DNA from: Bacteroidia bacterium
Lineage (GTDB): Bacteria; Bacteroidota; Bacteroidia; NS11-12g; UBA955
Direction of reading: 5' to 3'
Assembly: GCA_014376345.1 (NCBI GenBank)
Contig: JACMRS010000222.1
Location: 1 to 10,077 of the forward strand
Length of the DNA: 10,077 nt
Part shown: positions 1-6,451 of the stretch, piece by piece
Layout: each line of letters starts with the position of its first letter
How positions within the stretch are numbered: position 1 is the first letter of the stretch
Made by a program: the position numbers and the translations under genes
The notes under the pieces: model-generated
What the model was told of the DNA's origin: nothing
The model's database searches: none
Seen by the model: the letters and a program-made list of their open reading frames with translations, nothing else

Positions 1-375
1 AAAAATCAGTCCAAAATCCAAAGGATTGTTCTGCAAGAATTTTTCCGCATGTTATTGGAATTTCGTTTTGATTAAGTTTTTTTCTGTTTTTTCTATTACT
101 GTTTTTTTATATTTATTTGGAAGTATGGGATTTGCCATAAATCCATTTTTTTCGTTAATAATCCAGTTTTTATCATTAAAGTGTTTAGACAGAATTATGT
201 CGAGTTTATTTCGTAATACTACTTCCAATATACCTAATAGAGGGTGAAATGATTTAGCTAATTTTAGATTGAACTTGTAAAGTTCAATTGCTTTTTCAGG
301 TACATGATCGGAGGAAATTAAATAACGATTTGATCGCGCATGCGAAAAAATCAAAGAAAATTTGAGGTAATTCAT
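1..375 (-). pseudogene. Abi-like (AbiD/AbiF-type) abortive-infection gene, partial and frameshifted
   Basis: The first 107 codons, from the ATG at 373-375, resemble the N-terminal half of Abi-like proteins (Abi_2 type, HEPN superfamily). Residues 14-20 (RSNRYLI) and 30-41 (IELYKFNLKLAK) are followed by a helix around EVVLRN (51-56) and SKHFNDKNWI (63-72). The frame ends at a TAA (52-54), but the neighbouring minus-strand frame continues with GKILAEQSFGFWTDF (46-2), which matches the next conserved block of the family. The coding sequence therefore looks interrupted by loss of one base, most simply in the A4 run complementary to 66-69 (ATC AAA AAC GAA would restore it). The C-terminal part, where family members carry the catalytic R-x4-6-H HEPN motif, lies outside the window. 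Known role of the family: phage-triggered RNA-targeting toxin. A sequencing error in the homopolymer cannot be excluded. Family call fairly sure; functional state unknown. Confidence 0.75.
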
Positions 376-384
376 AATTTGAGG

Positions 385-414
385 TTGTTTATTCTACAAA
401 AATAGTTATTTTTG
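385..414 (+). promoter_or_regulatory. Bacteroidetes-type promoter for the small RNA
   Basis: A TTG (-33 box, 385-387) is separated by 19 bp from TATTTTTG (407-414), an exact match to the Bacteroidetes -7 consensus TAnnTTTG at the expected spacing. The predicted start is about 419-422, just before the folded region. The -7 box is one arm of a perfect inverted repeat (397-404 and 407-414, 2-bp spacer). Its other arm gives a TATTTTTG on the minus strand that could serve the divergent Abi gene, though no TTG lies at the right distance there. Confidence 0.5.
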
Positions 415-419
415 TGATG

Positions 420-508
420 TGATGCCTGGTAAAGCCTCTTATCTTTTTTTTTGATAACGTAACCAGGTGATAGATATAAGCCTGTCAGAAATGACAGGCT
501 TTTTTTTG
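420..508 (+). ncRNA. candidate ~90-nt structured small RNA, divergent from the Abi gene
   Basis: There is no plausible reading frame here, yet the stretch is bracketed by a promoter-like pair (385-414) and a strong intrinsic terminator (478-507). Visible pairings are CCTGGT (425-430) with ACCAGG (462-467), enclosing TTATC (439-443) with GATAA (453-457) around a T9 loop, and then the terminator stem. No plus-strand gene lies upstream that would need the terminator, so a short independent transcript is the simplest reading. I do not recognise a known RNA family; the SRP RNA, tmRNA and tRNA landmarks are absent. Its position beside an AbiF-like toxin gene suggests a possible RNA antitoxin, which is inference only. 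Confidence 0.45.
478..507 (+). terminator. Rho-independent terminator
   Basis: A 10-bp perfect stem (AAGCCTGTCA / TGACAGGCTT, 478-487 and 492-501) closes a GAAA tetraloop (488-491) and runs into seven Ts (501-507). On the minus strand the hairpin is followed by TATATC rather than a T-run, so it is oriented for plus-strand transcripts. The only visible client is the small RNA starting near 420. Confidence 0.85.
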
Positions 509-689
509 TTTTATTTGCAATAACATTTGTCGGTTTGCAGTTTCAAAAATTCATAATTTATAGAACCTTATTTCAAATCCGTAATTCGTAATCAGCAATT
601 CCTTTAACGTCGTGGACACACTGCCGTGTGCCCCTATATTATAACAAATACCCAAATCAGAAATCGAAAAATCAGAAATCAGCAATTCC
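509..689. repeat. gene-free stretch with short direct repeats and an imperfect palindrome
   Basis: This gap downstream of the globin gene holds no credible reading frame. A 14-bp direct repeat (AATCAGCAATTCCT) occurs at 590-603 and 677-690; the second copy abuts and slightly overlaps the globin stop codon. Between 655 and 682 the sequence is a loose run of AATCAGAA/AATCGAAA-like units. A hairpin at 614-633 (GG-CACAC, loop TGCC, GTGTG-CC, one mismatch) resembles palindromes of the TAGGGGCACACGG kind often scattered between bacterial genes. It lacks a T-run on either strand, so it is not a convincing terminator. Confidence 0.5.
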
Positions 690-1037
690 TCACTTCATCT
701 TGTGCTGAAAAATCATCCCGATACTCTCTGCTCTTTGCTTCGCCATCTCTGCTTTCTCACCAATAAAAAGACTGTCTACAGTTTCAAAGAATATTTTTAA
801 CCAGGCTGTGAAATGAGGTGCTCCGATATTCAGATTGGCATGCTTATCAAAAACATTGCCTGTAAAGCCAGCTTTGTCAAGTAATATAAAATCCCAGAAC
901 GCAGTCATGCGCGGTAAATGTGCCTCCCAGTCTATGCCTTCAAAATGTGGCTTTAGCAAAGGATCATTTACTACACTGCCATAAAAAGTTTTTACCAGCA
1001 ACGCCACATCCTCTTCATTTTCTATCTCCTTTAGCAT
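690..1037 (-). CDS. group III truncated haemoglobin
   Basis: The 115-residue protein has the length and layout of a 2-over-2 group III truncated globin, a cytoplasmic haem protein that binds O2 or NO. Candidate haem-pocket residues by comparison with remembered members such as Campylobacter Ctb: Tyr19 (B10, in TFYGSVV), His40 at the distal E7-like position (AHLPRMTAFWDF), proximal His66 (DKHANL) and Trp79 (HFTAWLKIFF). The C-terminal helix (AKQRAESIGMIFQHKM) is typical. The start is the ATG at 1035-1037, with the family's usual short N-terminus before the B helix. It is divergent from recQ across 107 bp and appears monocistronic. The substrate and physiological role cannot be told; members are usually linked to nitrosative or oxygen-related stress. 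No signal peptide. Confidence 0.92.
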   Translation of the reverse strand: MLKEIENEEDVALLVKTFYGSVVNDPLLKPHFEGIDWEAHLPRMTAFWDFILLDKAGFTGNVFDKHANLNIGAPHFTAWLKIFFETVDSLFIGEKAEMAKQRAESIGMIFQHKMK

Positions 1038-1052
1038 TTCTTAATATTTCTT

Positions 1053-1060
1053 CAAAGGTA
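1053..1060 (-). promoter_or_regulatory. possible -7 box for the globin gene
   Basis: The minus strand reads TACCTTTG, an exact match to TAnnTTTG, ending 15 bp before the ATG. This would give a leader of roughly 10 nt. I see no TTG at the usual -33 spacing, so support is limited to one box. Confidence 0.3.
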
Positions 1061-1103
1061 CTAAACCCTGACTTGCTAAAGTCTCGAATTTTAATTTTTT
1101 TAC

Positions 1104-1137
1104 TTTGATAAAAGTTTATAAATAGGAGTTATTTTCG
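1104..1137 (+). promoter_or_regulatory. possible recQ promoter
   Basis: TTTG (1104-1107) and TATTTTCG (1130-1137, 7 of 8 to TAnnTTTG) are separated by 22 bp, within the range reported for Bacteroidetes. The start of transcription would fall at about 1142-1144, immediately before the TTG start codon, implying a leaderless or nearly leaderless mRNA. An AGGAG lies at 1124-1128 but is too far from the TTG to act as a ribosome site. Weak evidence. Confidence 0.25.
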
Positions 1138-1144
1138 CCATACT

Positions 1145-3055
1145 TTGAACACGCCTGCTGAAATATTAAAACGCTATTGGGGATATGATGTTTTCAGGCC
1201 TTCTCAGCTTGAAATAATTGAATCTGTGCTTGCCGGTAATGATACTTTAGGTCTGCTTCCTACTGGTGGGGGTAAATCTATCTGTTTTCAAGTGCCTGCT
1301 ATGATGCTCGATGGTGTTTGCATTGTAGTAACTCCGTTGATTGCTTTGATGAAAGATCAGGTTGAAAACCTTCAGTCTAAAGGTATTGAAGCTGTGGCTT
1401 TGCATACCGGAATGGGTTGGCGCGAACTCGAACTTGAACTCGAAAATACAGCTCATGGTAAATATAAATTTCTGTATGTTTCTCCCGAAAGATTAAAAAG
1501 CACTAAATTTCTGAATTATCTCCGTTCTGTTAAAATTTGTTTGCTTGCAATAGACGAAGCGCATTGTATTTCACAATGGGGTTACGATTTCAGACCTGAA
1601 TATCTTAAGATTTCTGAGTTCAGAATGGCCATAAAAAAAACTGCCGTTATTGCCCTTACTGCATCTGCAACTGCTGTTGTTGTTAATGATATTCAAGACA
1701 GACTTTCGTTTAGAAATAATAAAGTTTTTGTAAATAGTTTTGTAAGATCAAACCTTGCTTATGTAATTCAGAATGTAGAAAACAAGCGGGAGAAAATGGC
1801 GGATATCTGCAAGAAAGTTGAAGGTACAGGAATAGTTTATGTAAGAAATAGAAAAGGCACAAAAGACATTTCTGAATTTTTAAAAGGTCAGGGAATTTCG
1901 AGTGACCATTATCACGCTGGTTTAAGCAATGATGAGCGTTCCAGAAAACAAAACGAGTGGAAGCAGGGTATTACCAGAGTGATGGTTTGCACCAATGCAT
2001 TCGGAATGGGAATTGACAAGCCTGAAGTGCGCTTTGTTATCCATGAGGAAAAACCTGAAAGTCTTGAGGCATATTACCAGGAGGCAGGCAGGGCAGGGCG
2101 CGATGGTGAAAAGGCTTTCTGCGTTTTACTAAATCATAAAGGCGACCATCTGGACGATGCAAAAAAGATTGAAGAGCGTTATCCTCCGCCTGAAACAATA
2201 AATAAAATTTATCAGGGCATTTGTTCTTACTTAAATATTGCTACCGGAAGCGGTGAAAATATAAGCTATGACTTTGATGTGGCTGATTTTGCGACACGTT
2301 ATAATCTGGGTGTTGTTCAGGTTCACCACGCCATTTCATTACTGGCTTCTCAAAATTATCTTTCTGCCGCTGAAGCGATTTTTACGCCTTCCAAAATGAG
2401 AATTTCCATCGATTATTCTGAACTTCAGGAACTGCAGACAAATGATAGTGGAGCTGATAATTTTTTCAAACTTCTCATACGTTCTTATGCCGGAATTTTC
2501 GACCATTACACACCCGTAAATGAATCTGATCTTGCAAAAAGAGCGAAAGTTACACCTGCTAAAATTATTGCAACTCTTAATAAATATCACAAAGCAGGAA
2601 TTATAGATTACCAGCCTAAAAAAGACAAGCCGACAATCACACTTCTGGAAAACAGATATCCTTCTATCAGAATAAATGAGCGGGAGCTTGAGTTTCTGAA
2701 AGGTCGTTATGTTGAAAGACTCGATAAAGTAATGCAGTATGTTAACAATCTGGCATTTTGCAGAAGTGCACTTTTAGTAAAATATTTTGGCGAAACTGAT
2801 GCTTCAGATTGCGGGATATGTGATATTTGCCTTGGAAGAAAAAAAGCCGTACTGGGTAAAGACAGATTTAATGTATTGATGGAAACAATCAAAACTGAAG
2901 TTTTAAATAAAACACTCAATATGAGAAGTCTCACTCAAATTGTGCCTGAAGGGGAAGTTCCGGAGCTTCTTACCGTTGCCAGATGGTTGTTGGATAATAA
3001 ACTGATGGTTGCCGGTAAAAACGGTGAAATAACATGGAAAAAGGACAAAAACTGA
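1145..3055 (+). CDS. recQ: RecQ-family ATP-dependent DNA helicase
   Basis: A 636-aa superfamily 2, 3'-5' DNA helicase acting in recombination and replication-fork repair. Visible motifs: Q-motif FRPSQ (17-21), Walker A PTGGGKS (39-45), TPLIALMKDQ (63-72), DEAH (137-140) leading into the RecQ aromatic loop (SQWGYDFRPEY, with Tyr where E. coli RecQ has His), LTASAT (171-176), and motif VI QEAGRAGRDG (312-321). The four zinc cysteines are at 539, 556, 559 and 562 (17-3-3 spacing as in E. coli), but about 160 residues later than in E. coli RecQ; a winged-helix-like segment lies between, and there is no clear HRDC domain. I recall this order as normal for a Bacteroidetes RecQ subgroup. The start is a TTG (1145-1147): no in-frame ATG exists after the upstream TAA (1109-1111), and the protein start fits the family. 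The 3' end overlaps the next gene by 22 bp. Confidence 0.95.
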   Translation: MNTPAEILKRYWGYDVFRPSQLEIIESVLAGNDTLGLLPTGGGKSICFQVPAMMLDGVCIVVTPLIALMKDQVENLQSKGIEAVALHTGMGWRELELELENTAHGKYKFLYVSPERLKSTKFLNYLRSVKICLLAIDEAHCISQWGYDFRPEYLKISEFRMAIKKTAVIALTASATAVVVNDIQDRLSFRNNKVFVNSFVRSNLAYVIQNVENKREKMADICKKVEGTGIVYVRNRKGTKDISEFLKGQGISSDHYHAGLSNDERSRKQNEWKQGITRVMVCTNAFGMGIDKPEVRFVIHEEKPESLEAYYQEAGRAGRDGEKAFCVLLNHKGDHLDDAKKIEERYPPPETINKIYQGICSYLNIATGSGENISYDFDVADFATRYNLGVVQVHHAISLLASQNYLSAAEAIFTPSKMRISIDYSELQELQTNDSGADNFFKLLIRSYAGIFDHYTPVNESDLAKRAKVTPAKIIATLNKYHKAGIIDYQPKKDKPTITLLENRYPSIRINERELEFLKGRYVERLDKVMQYVNNLAFCRSALLVKYFGETDASDCGICDICLGRKKAVLGKDRFNVLMETIKTEVLNKTLNMRSLTQIVPEGEVPELLTVARWLLDNKLMVAGKNGEITWKKDKN

Positions 3056-4125
3056 TATTCACTGTAACTAACGATCTTCAGTACGATCAGCGTATGCAGA
3101 GAATTTCAGGTGCACTTTCTTCTGTCGGTTTTGATGTATTGCTTGTCGGAAGGAAATTAAAAAATTCAAAAACTTTACCTCAATGGAATTTTAAAACTAA
3201 AAGAATAAACTGTTTTTTTAACAAAGGGAAATTGTTCTACGCAGAATATAATTTAAGGCTCTTCTTTTATTTATTATTTAAAAAATCAGACGCTGTTTGT
3301 GCTATTGATCTTGATACAATATTACCGTGTTTATTTGTTTCAAAATTGAAAGGACTTATTTGTATTTATGATGCTCATGAGTATTTTACGGAAGTTCCTG
3401 AAGTGATTGAAAGGCCTTCAGTGCAGAAATTATGGAGAAAAATTGAAGCCTTTGCAATTCCAAAAATAAAGTACAAGTATACTGTTTCTAATGGTCTTGC
3501 CGGGTTATTTGAGAAAAGGTATGGTGCTAAATTTGACGTTTTCCGAAATCTGCCTTTGTATACTTTTGATAAGAACGCAAAAGAAAAGCAGACTAAAATA
3601 ATAATATATCAGGGCGCTTTAAATGAAGGCAGAGGACTTGAATTATTATTAAAAACTGCGGATCAGATTCCTGAAATAGAAATTTGGTTAGCTGGAGAAG
3701 GAGATTTAAGTCAGGATTTACGCGATTTATCGCTTAGATATGCTCAAGGAAGAATTAAATTTCTGGGTTTTCTGAAACCGGAAGAGCTTAAAGAAATTAC
3801 CGGCAAAGCCTGGCTTGGTTATAATGTTCTTGAAAATAAAGGACTCAGTTACTATTATTCTTTAAGTAATAAGTTTTTCGATTATATGCAGGCTTCAGTG
3901 CCTTCTATATCCTCTGATTTTCCTGAATATAAGCTTTTGATTGAAAAGTATGAATGTGGTTTAATTTGCGATTATAGTGTTGTAGCACTTACAGATAAAA
4001 TTAAATTACTGTTAAATGACAACGATTTTTATCTGGAATTGAAAAATAAATGTGAAATTGCAGCATCAGAATTAAATTGGGAAAAAGAGAAGCTGGGGCT
4101 TGTGAGATTTTATGAAGAAATTTGA
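3034..4125 (+). CDS. GT-B glycosyltransferase (family 4-like)
   Basis: The 363-aa protein has the two-domain GT-B pattern: an N-terminal acceptor half beginning KLIFTVTNDLQYDQRMQRI (6-24) with DAHEYFTEVPEV (113-124), a linker VFRNLP (169-174), and a donor-binding half with IIYQGALNEGRGLELLL (190-206), AGEGDL (220-225) and SLSNKFFDYMQASVPSISSD (276-295). Members transfer sugars from nucleotide donors to lipid or glycan acceptors in making surface polysaccharide, glycolipid or glycoprotein glycans. No signal peptide or clear membrane helix is visible; it is probably cytosolic or membrane-associated. The start ATG lies inside the last codons of recQ (22-bp overlap) and the stop overlaps the next gene by 14 bp, so the three are probably co-transcribed and translationally coupled. 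Donor and acceptor sugars cannot be inferred. Confidence 0.85.
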   Translation: MEKGQKLIFTVTNDLQYDQRMQRISGALSSVGFDVLLVGRKLKNSKTLPQWNFKTKRINCFFNKGKLFYAEYNLRLFFYLLFKKSDAVCAIDLDTILPCLFVSKLKGLICIYDAHEYFTEVPEVIERPSVQKLWRKIEAFAIPKIKYKYTVSNGLAGLFEKRYGAKFDVFRNLPLYTFDKNAKEKQTKIIIYQGALNEGRGLELLLKTADQIPEIEIWLAGEGDLSQDLRDLSLRYAQGRIKFLGFLKPEELKEITGKAWLGYNVLENKGLSYYYSLSNKFFDYMQASVPSISSDFPEYKLLIEKYECGLICDYSVVALTDKIKLLLNDNDFYLELKNKCEIAASELNWEKEKLGLVRFYEEI

Positions 4126-5338
4126 GAGTGGGTTTTTGCACGTAGTTGCATTCGATGTTCCTTATCCATCTGACTATGGAGGAGTTATTGATATTTTTCA
4201 TAAAATCAGGATTCTCAATACTCTGGGTTACAAAATAATATTGCATTGTTATCATTATGGAAGGCCGGAATCACCGGAACTTAATGATGTGTGCCATTCT
4301 GTTTTTTATTATAAACGAAAGACTTATAAAAACCCTTTTTATGGCAAAGTACCTTACATTGTCAGTACAAGAAATTCTGGAGAGCTTCTTAAAAATCTTC
4401 AGAAAGATGAGCATCCGATATTATTTGAAGGCCTTCACACCACTTTTTTTCTAAAACATGAAAGTCTTCAGAACAGGGTAAAGATTGTTCGAAATCACAA
4501 TATAGAACATGACTATTACAAAAATCTTGAATCTGTAGAAGATAATTTTTTCAAGAAATATTTTTTCAGAGTAGAAGCTGAAAGACTTAAAACTTACGAG
4601 AAAGTCTATAAGAGCGCAGGAGCAGTATTATCGATTTCTCCAAAAGACCATGAAACACTGAACAAGCGTTACCACAATTCACATTTCATTTCCGCTTTTC
4701 ATCCAAATGACGAAATGAATTGTAAAACCGGTAAAGGTGAATTTTTGTTTTACCATGGAAATTTATCCGTTGGCGAAAATAACCATGCCGCCCTTTTTCT
4801 TGTAAATGAAGTTTTTTCTAAAATAAATTATCCTGTAATTATTGCAGGTAATAACCCATCTGCTCAATTAAGACAAGCTTGCCTGCAGTACAATCATATT
4901 AGTTTGAATGAAGACTGGAACAACGAACAGATACTTGATCATATTCAAAAAGCCCAGATAAATGTGTTGCCAACTTTTCAGGCAACGGGTATCAAACTGA
5001 AGCTGTTGAATGCACTTTACCTTGGAAGACATTGTCTTGTAAATACACCTATGGTGGCAAATACCGGATTAGAATCCCTTTGCACTATAGCCAATACTGC
5101 ATCTGATTTTGTAAAAGAAATAAATCATTTGTGGAATCTTTCTTTCAAACAGGAGCAGGCTGATAGCAGAGTCGCAGTATTAAAAGGTGATTATGACAAT
5201 TATAACAATGGTCTGAAGATTAATTCTTTAATAAAAGAGCTTTCACTTTTGCTAAAACCTGCACCAATAAAACCTCCGGTTCCAAAAAAGAAAGCAGCAG
5301 GCGTATTAAGCTTATTCACACTTTTACTGGCACATTAA
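4112..5338 (+). CDS. GT-B glycosyltransferase, Bacteroidetes-type
   Basis: The 408-aa protein resembles a Bacteroidetes glycosyltransferase group I remember by its conserved blocks: HVVAFDVPYPSDYGGVID (10-27), PILFEGLHT (102-110), RNHNIEHDYYKNL (127-139), FYHGNLSVGEN (213-223), PVIIAGNNPS (241-250), and TFQATGIKLKLLNAL (288-302), which would line the nucleotide-sugar site. It starts 14 bp inside the preceding glycosyltransferase and is probably the last gene of the recQ-GT-GT unit. The C-terminus is odd: after the fold ends near residue 380 comes a Pro/Lys-rich stretch (KPAPIKPPVPKKK, 382-394) and a short hydrophobic end (VLSLFTLLLA). This could be a membrane-touching tail. The substrate is unknown; pairing with the preceding enzyme suggests the two act on the same glycan. 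Confidence 0.82.
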   Translation: MKKFESGFLHVVAFDVPYPSDYGGVIDIFHKIRILNTLGYKIILHCYHYGRPESPELNDVCHSVFYYKRKTYKNPFYGKVPYIVSTRNSGELLKNLQKDEHPILFEGLHTTFFLKHESLQNRVKIVRNHNIEHDYYKNLESVEDNFFKKYFFRVEAERLKTYEKVYKSAGAVLSISPKDHETLNKRYHNSHFISAFHPNDEMNCKTGKGEFLFYHGNLSVGENNHAALFLVNEVFSKINYPVIIAGNNPSAQLRQACLQYNHISLNEDWNNEQILDHIQKAQINVLPTFQATGIKLKLLNALYLGRHCLVNTPMVANTGLESLCTIANTASDFVKEINHLWNLSFKQEQADSRVAVLKGDYDNYNNGLKINSLIKELSLLLKPAPIKPPVPKKKAAGVLSLFTLLLAH

Positions 5339-5358
5339 TTACAATTTTAATGTAATTA
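5336..5358. terminator. AT-rich hairpin after the glycosyltransferase unit
   Basis: TAATTACA (5336-5343) and TGTAATTA (5351-5358) form an 8-bp stem with a 7-nt loop directly at the stop codon of the last plus-strand gene. The nearest T-run (5370-5376) is 12 bp further on and the stem has little GC, so termination is plausible but not strong. The remaining bases up to 5448 hold no gene; plus-strand and minus-strand units converge here. Confidence 0.3.
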
Positions 5359-5448
5359 TTAAAGTGCATCTTTTTTGTTTTTAATTTCAAAGTAAGGGAT
5401 AATATCCTTGTAGCATTTTCAAGAGTCAAAATCCTGTAGGAGCCGCAC

Positions 5449-5745
5449 TTAACATATAAGAATTAAACATAAAATGGTTGTGAGGCATCGTCGAAAATGC
5501 AAAGGGAAAACAATGGCGACTCCTAAAGTTAATGCTGTATCTTTGTATACAGTAAAGATTCTTATTCCCTGTTCTAACCTTATTCCATTGCTGTCTTTAG
5601 TATAGTCAAATGTCCATGAATTATTTATTTTCAAAGGAAAATACAATGTCGCATCAGGATATATGTCAGCCAATGAAGGCGTGCCAAGCTTGTCTTTACA
5701 ACTAGTCAGGCAAATTATAAGGGATAATGTTAGAGCCTTAATCAT
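5449..5745 (-). pseudogene. truncated remnant of a lipoprotein gene (copy C)
   Basis: The open frame starts with an SPII signal (MIKALTLSLIICLTSC, lipidated Cys16) and then follows intact copy A up to about residue 74 (TVYKDTALTLG). There an extra A in the run 5507-5510 (four versus three in copy A) shifts the frame, and the remaining 23 residues are unrelated to the family. If corrected, homology resumes for about 15 codons, is broken again by a 2-bp deletion near 5467, and stops at about 5455. The C-terminal two thirds are missing. The segment 5521-5662 differs from copy A (6923-7064) at only 3 of 142 positions with no indel, while the signal-peptide part matches copy B: a mosaic. Five bases separate it from the stop codon of copy B. 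A secreted 98-aa product could still be made. Confidence 0.8.
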
Positions 5746-5750
5746 TAATA

Positions 5751-6446
5751 TTAGTTTAAGCTTATGGCTTTAAGATTATATGTTTTTACAATCTGAAAAC
5801 CCTGACCTGATGAATTATTATCCTGTGTTTCATCTGTGATCCGAACGATGCCGGTTCCTTTAGTAAAATAAAAAGTTTTAATATACCTGACATTGCGGCT
5901 GAAGGGATTAGTATAATATTCTGAAATTGTTATTTCAGATTTAAAAGCATTAAATTTTCCATAAGGAACATCTGTCGCTCGAAAGCCAGGATAGAAAGCT
6001 GTTTGAATATTTTTATGAATAGGTAATGCATCATACGAAATTCTAAAAAAAGGTGACGCTGTTGAGTCAAATTTGGACATTTCAAAAAGAGGAAGAATTG
6101 ATCCATTATAATGCCAGAACATCGTTGTTTTAATACTAGGAACATTCCCAAATATAAATGAATTAAACACATTTAGTGGTTCCGAGCCATTTTCAAAACT
6201 GCACAGAAACATAGTATCAGTATTTAAAACGATTGGAGTATCTAAGAGTACTTTGAAAATTTCTGTTCCCTGTTCTAACCTTATTCCATTGCTGTCTTTA
6301 GTATAGTCAAAGGTTCATGAGTTACCTTTTTTTAAAGGGAAATACAAGGTGGCGTCAGGATATTTAACAACGGGTGAAGGAACATCAGGCTTGTCTTTAC
6401 AGCCTGCTATGCAAATTATAAGGGATAGTGTTAGAGCCCTAATCAT
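5751..6446 (-). pseudogene. lipoprotein gene interrupted by one nonsense codon (copy B)
   Basis: Reading from the ATG at 6444-6446 gives a lipoprotein start (MIRALTLSLIICIAGC, Cys16), then KDKPDVPSP and a body parallel to copy A, to the end ...YNLKAISLN at the TAA (5751-5753). The total is 231 codons with one in-frame stop: TGA at 6315-6317 (codon 44), where copies A and C have TGG (Trp in NSWTFDYTKD). I found no frameshift, so this is a single-base lesion and probably recent. Internal re-initiation could at best give a product without a signal peptide, for example from Met at 6210-6212. Five bases separate it from copy A upstream and from copy C downstream, the same junction twice, as expected from unit-length tandem duplication (~700 bp). 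Confidence 0.85.
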
Positions 6447-6451
6447 TAATA

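Noticed and set aside
26..247. Plus-strand reading frame of 73 codons
   Set aside because: Lies opposite the Abi-like gene, has a Phe/Ile-rich composition expected from antisense of Lys/Asn-rich coding, and no family resemblance.
614..633. Hairpin as a terminator for the globin gene
   Set aside because: No T-run follows on the minus strand and there is one stem mismatch; better read as an interspersed palindrome.
5393..5408. AAGGGATAATATCCTT palindrome as a terminator for the lipoprotein operon
   Set aside because: Imperfect, low stability and no adjacent T-run on the minus strand.
5930..6172. Minus-strand reading frame of 80 codons
   Set aside because: Out-of-frame shadow of lipoprotein copy B, whose own frame keeps clear paralogy to copy A.
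6315..6317. TGA read as tryptophan
   Set aside because: TGA ends recQ, the globin and the first glycosyltransferase, and Trp is encoded by TGG throughout the window.
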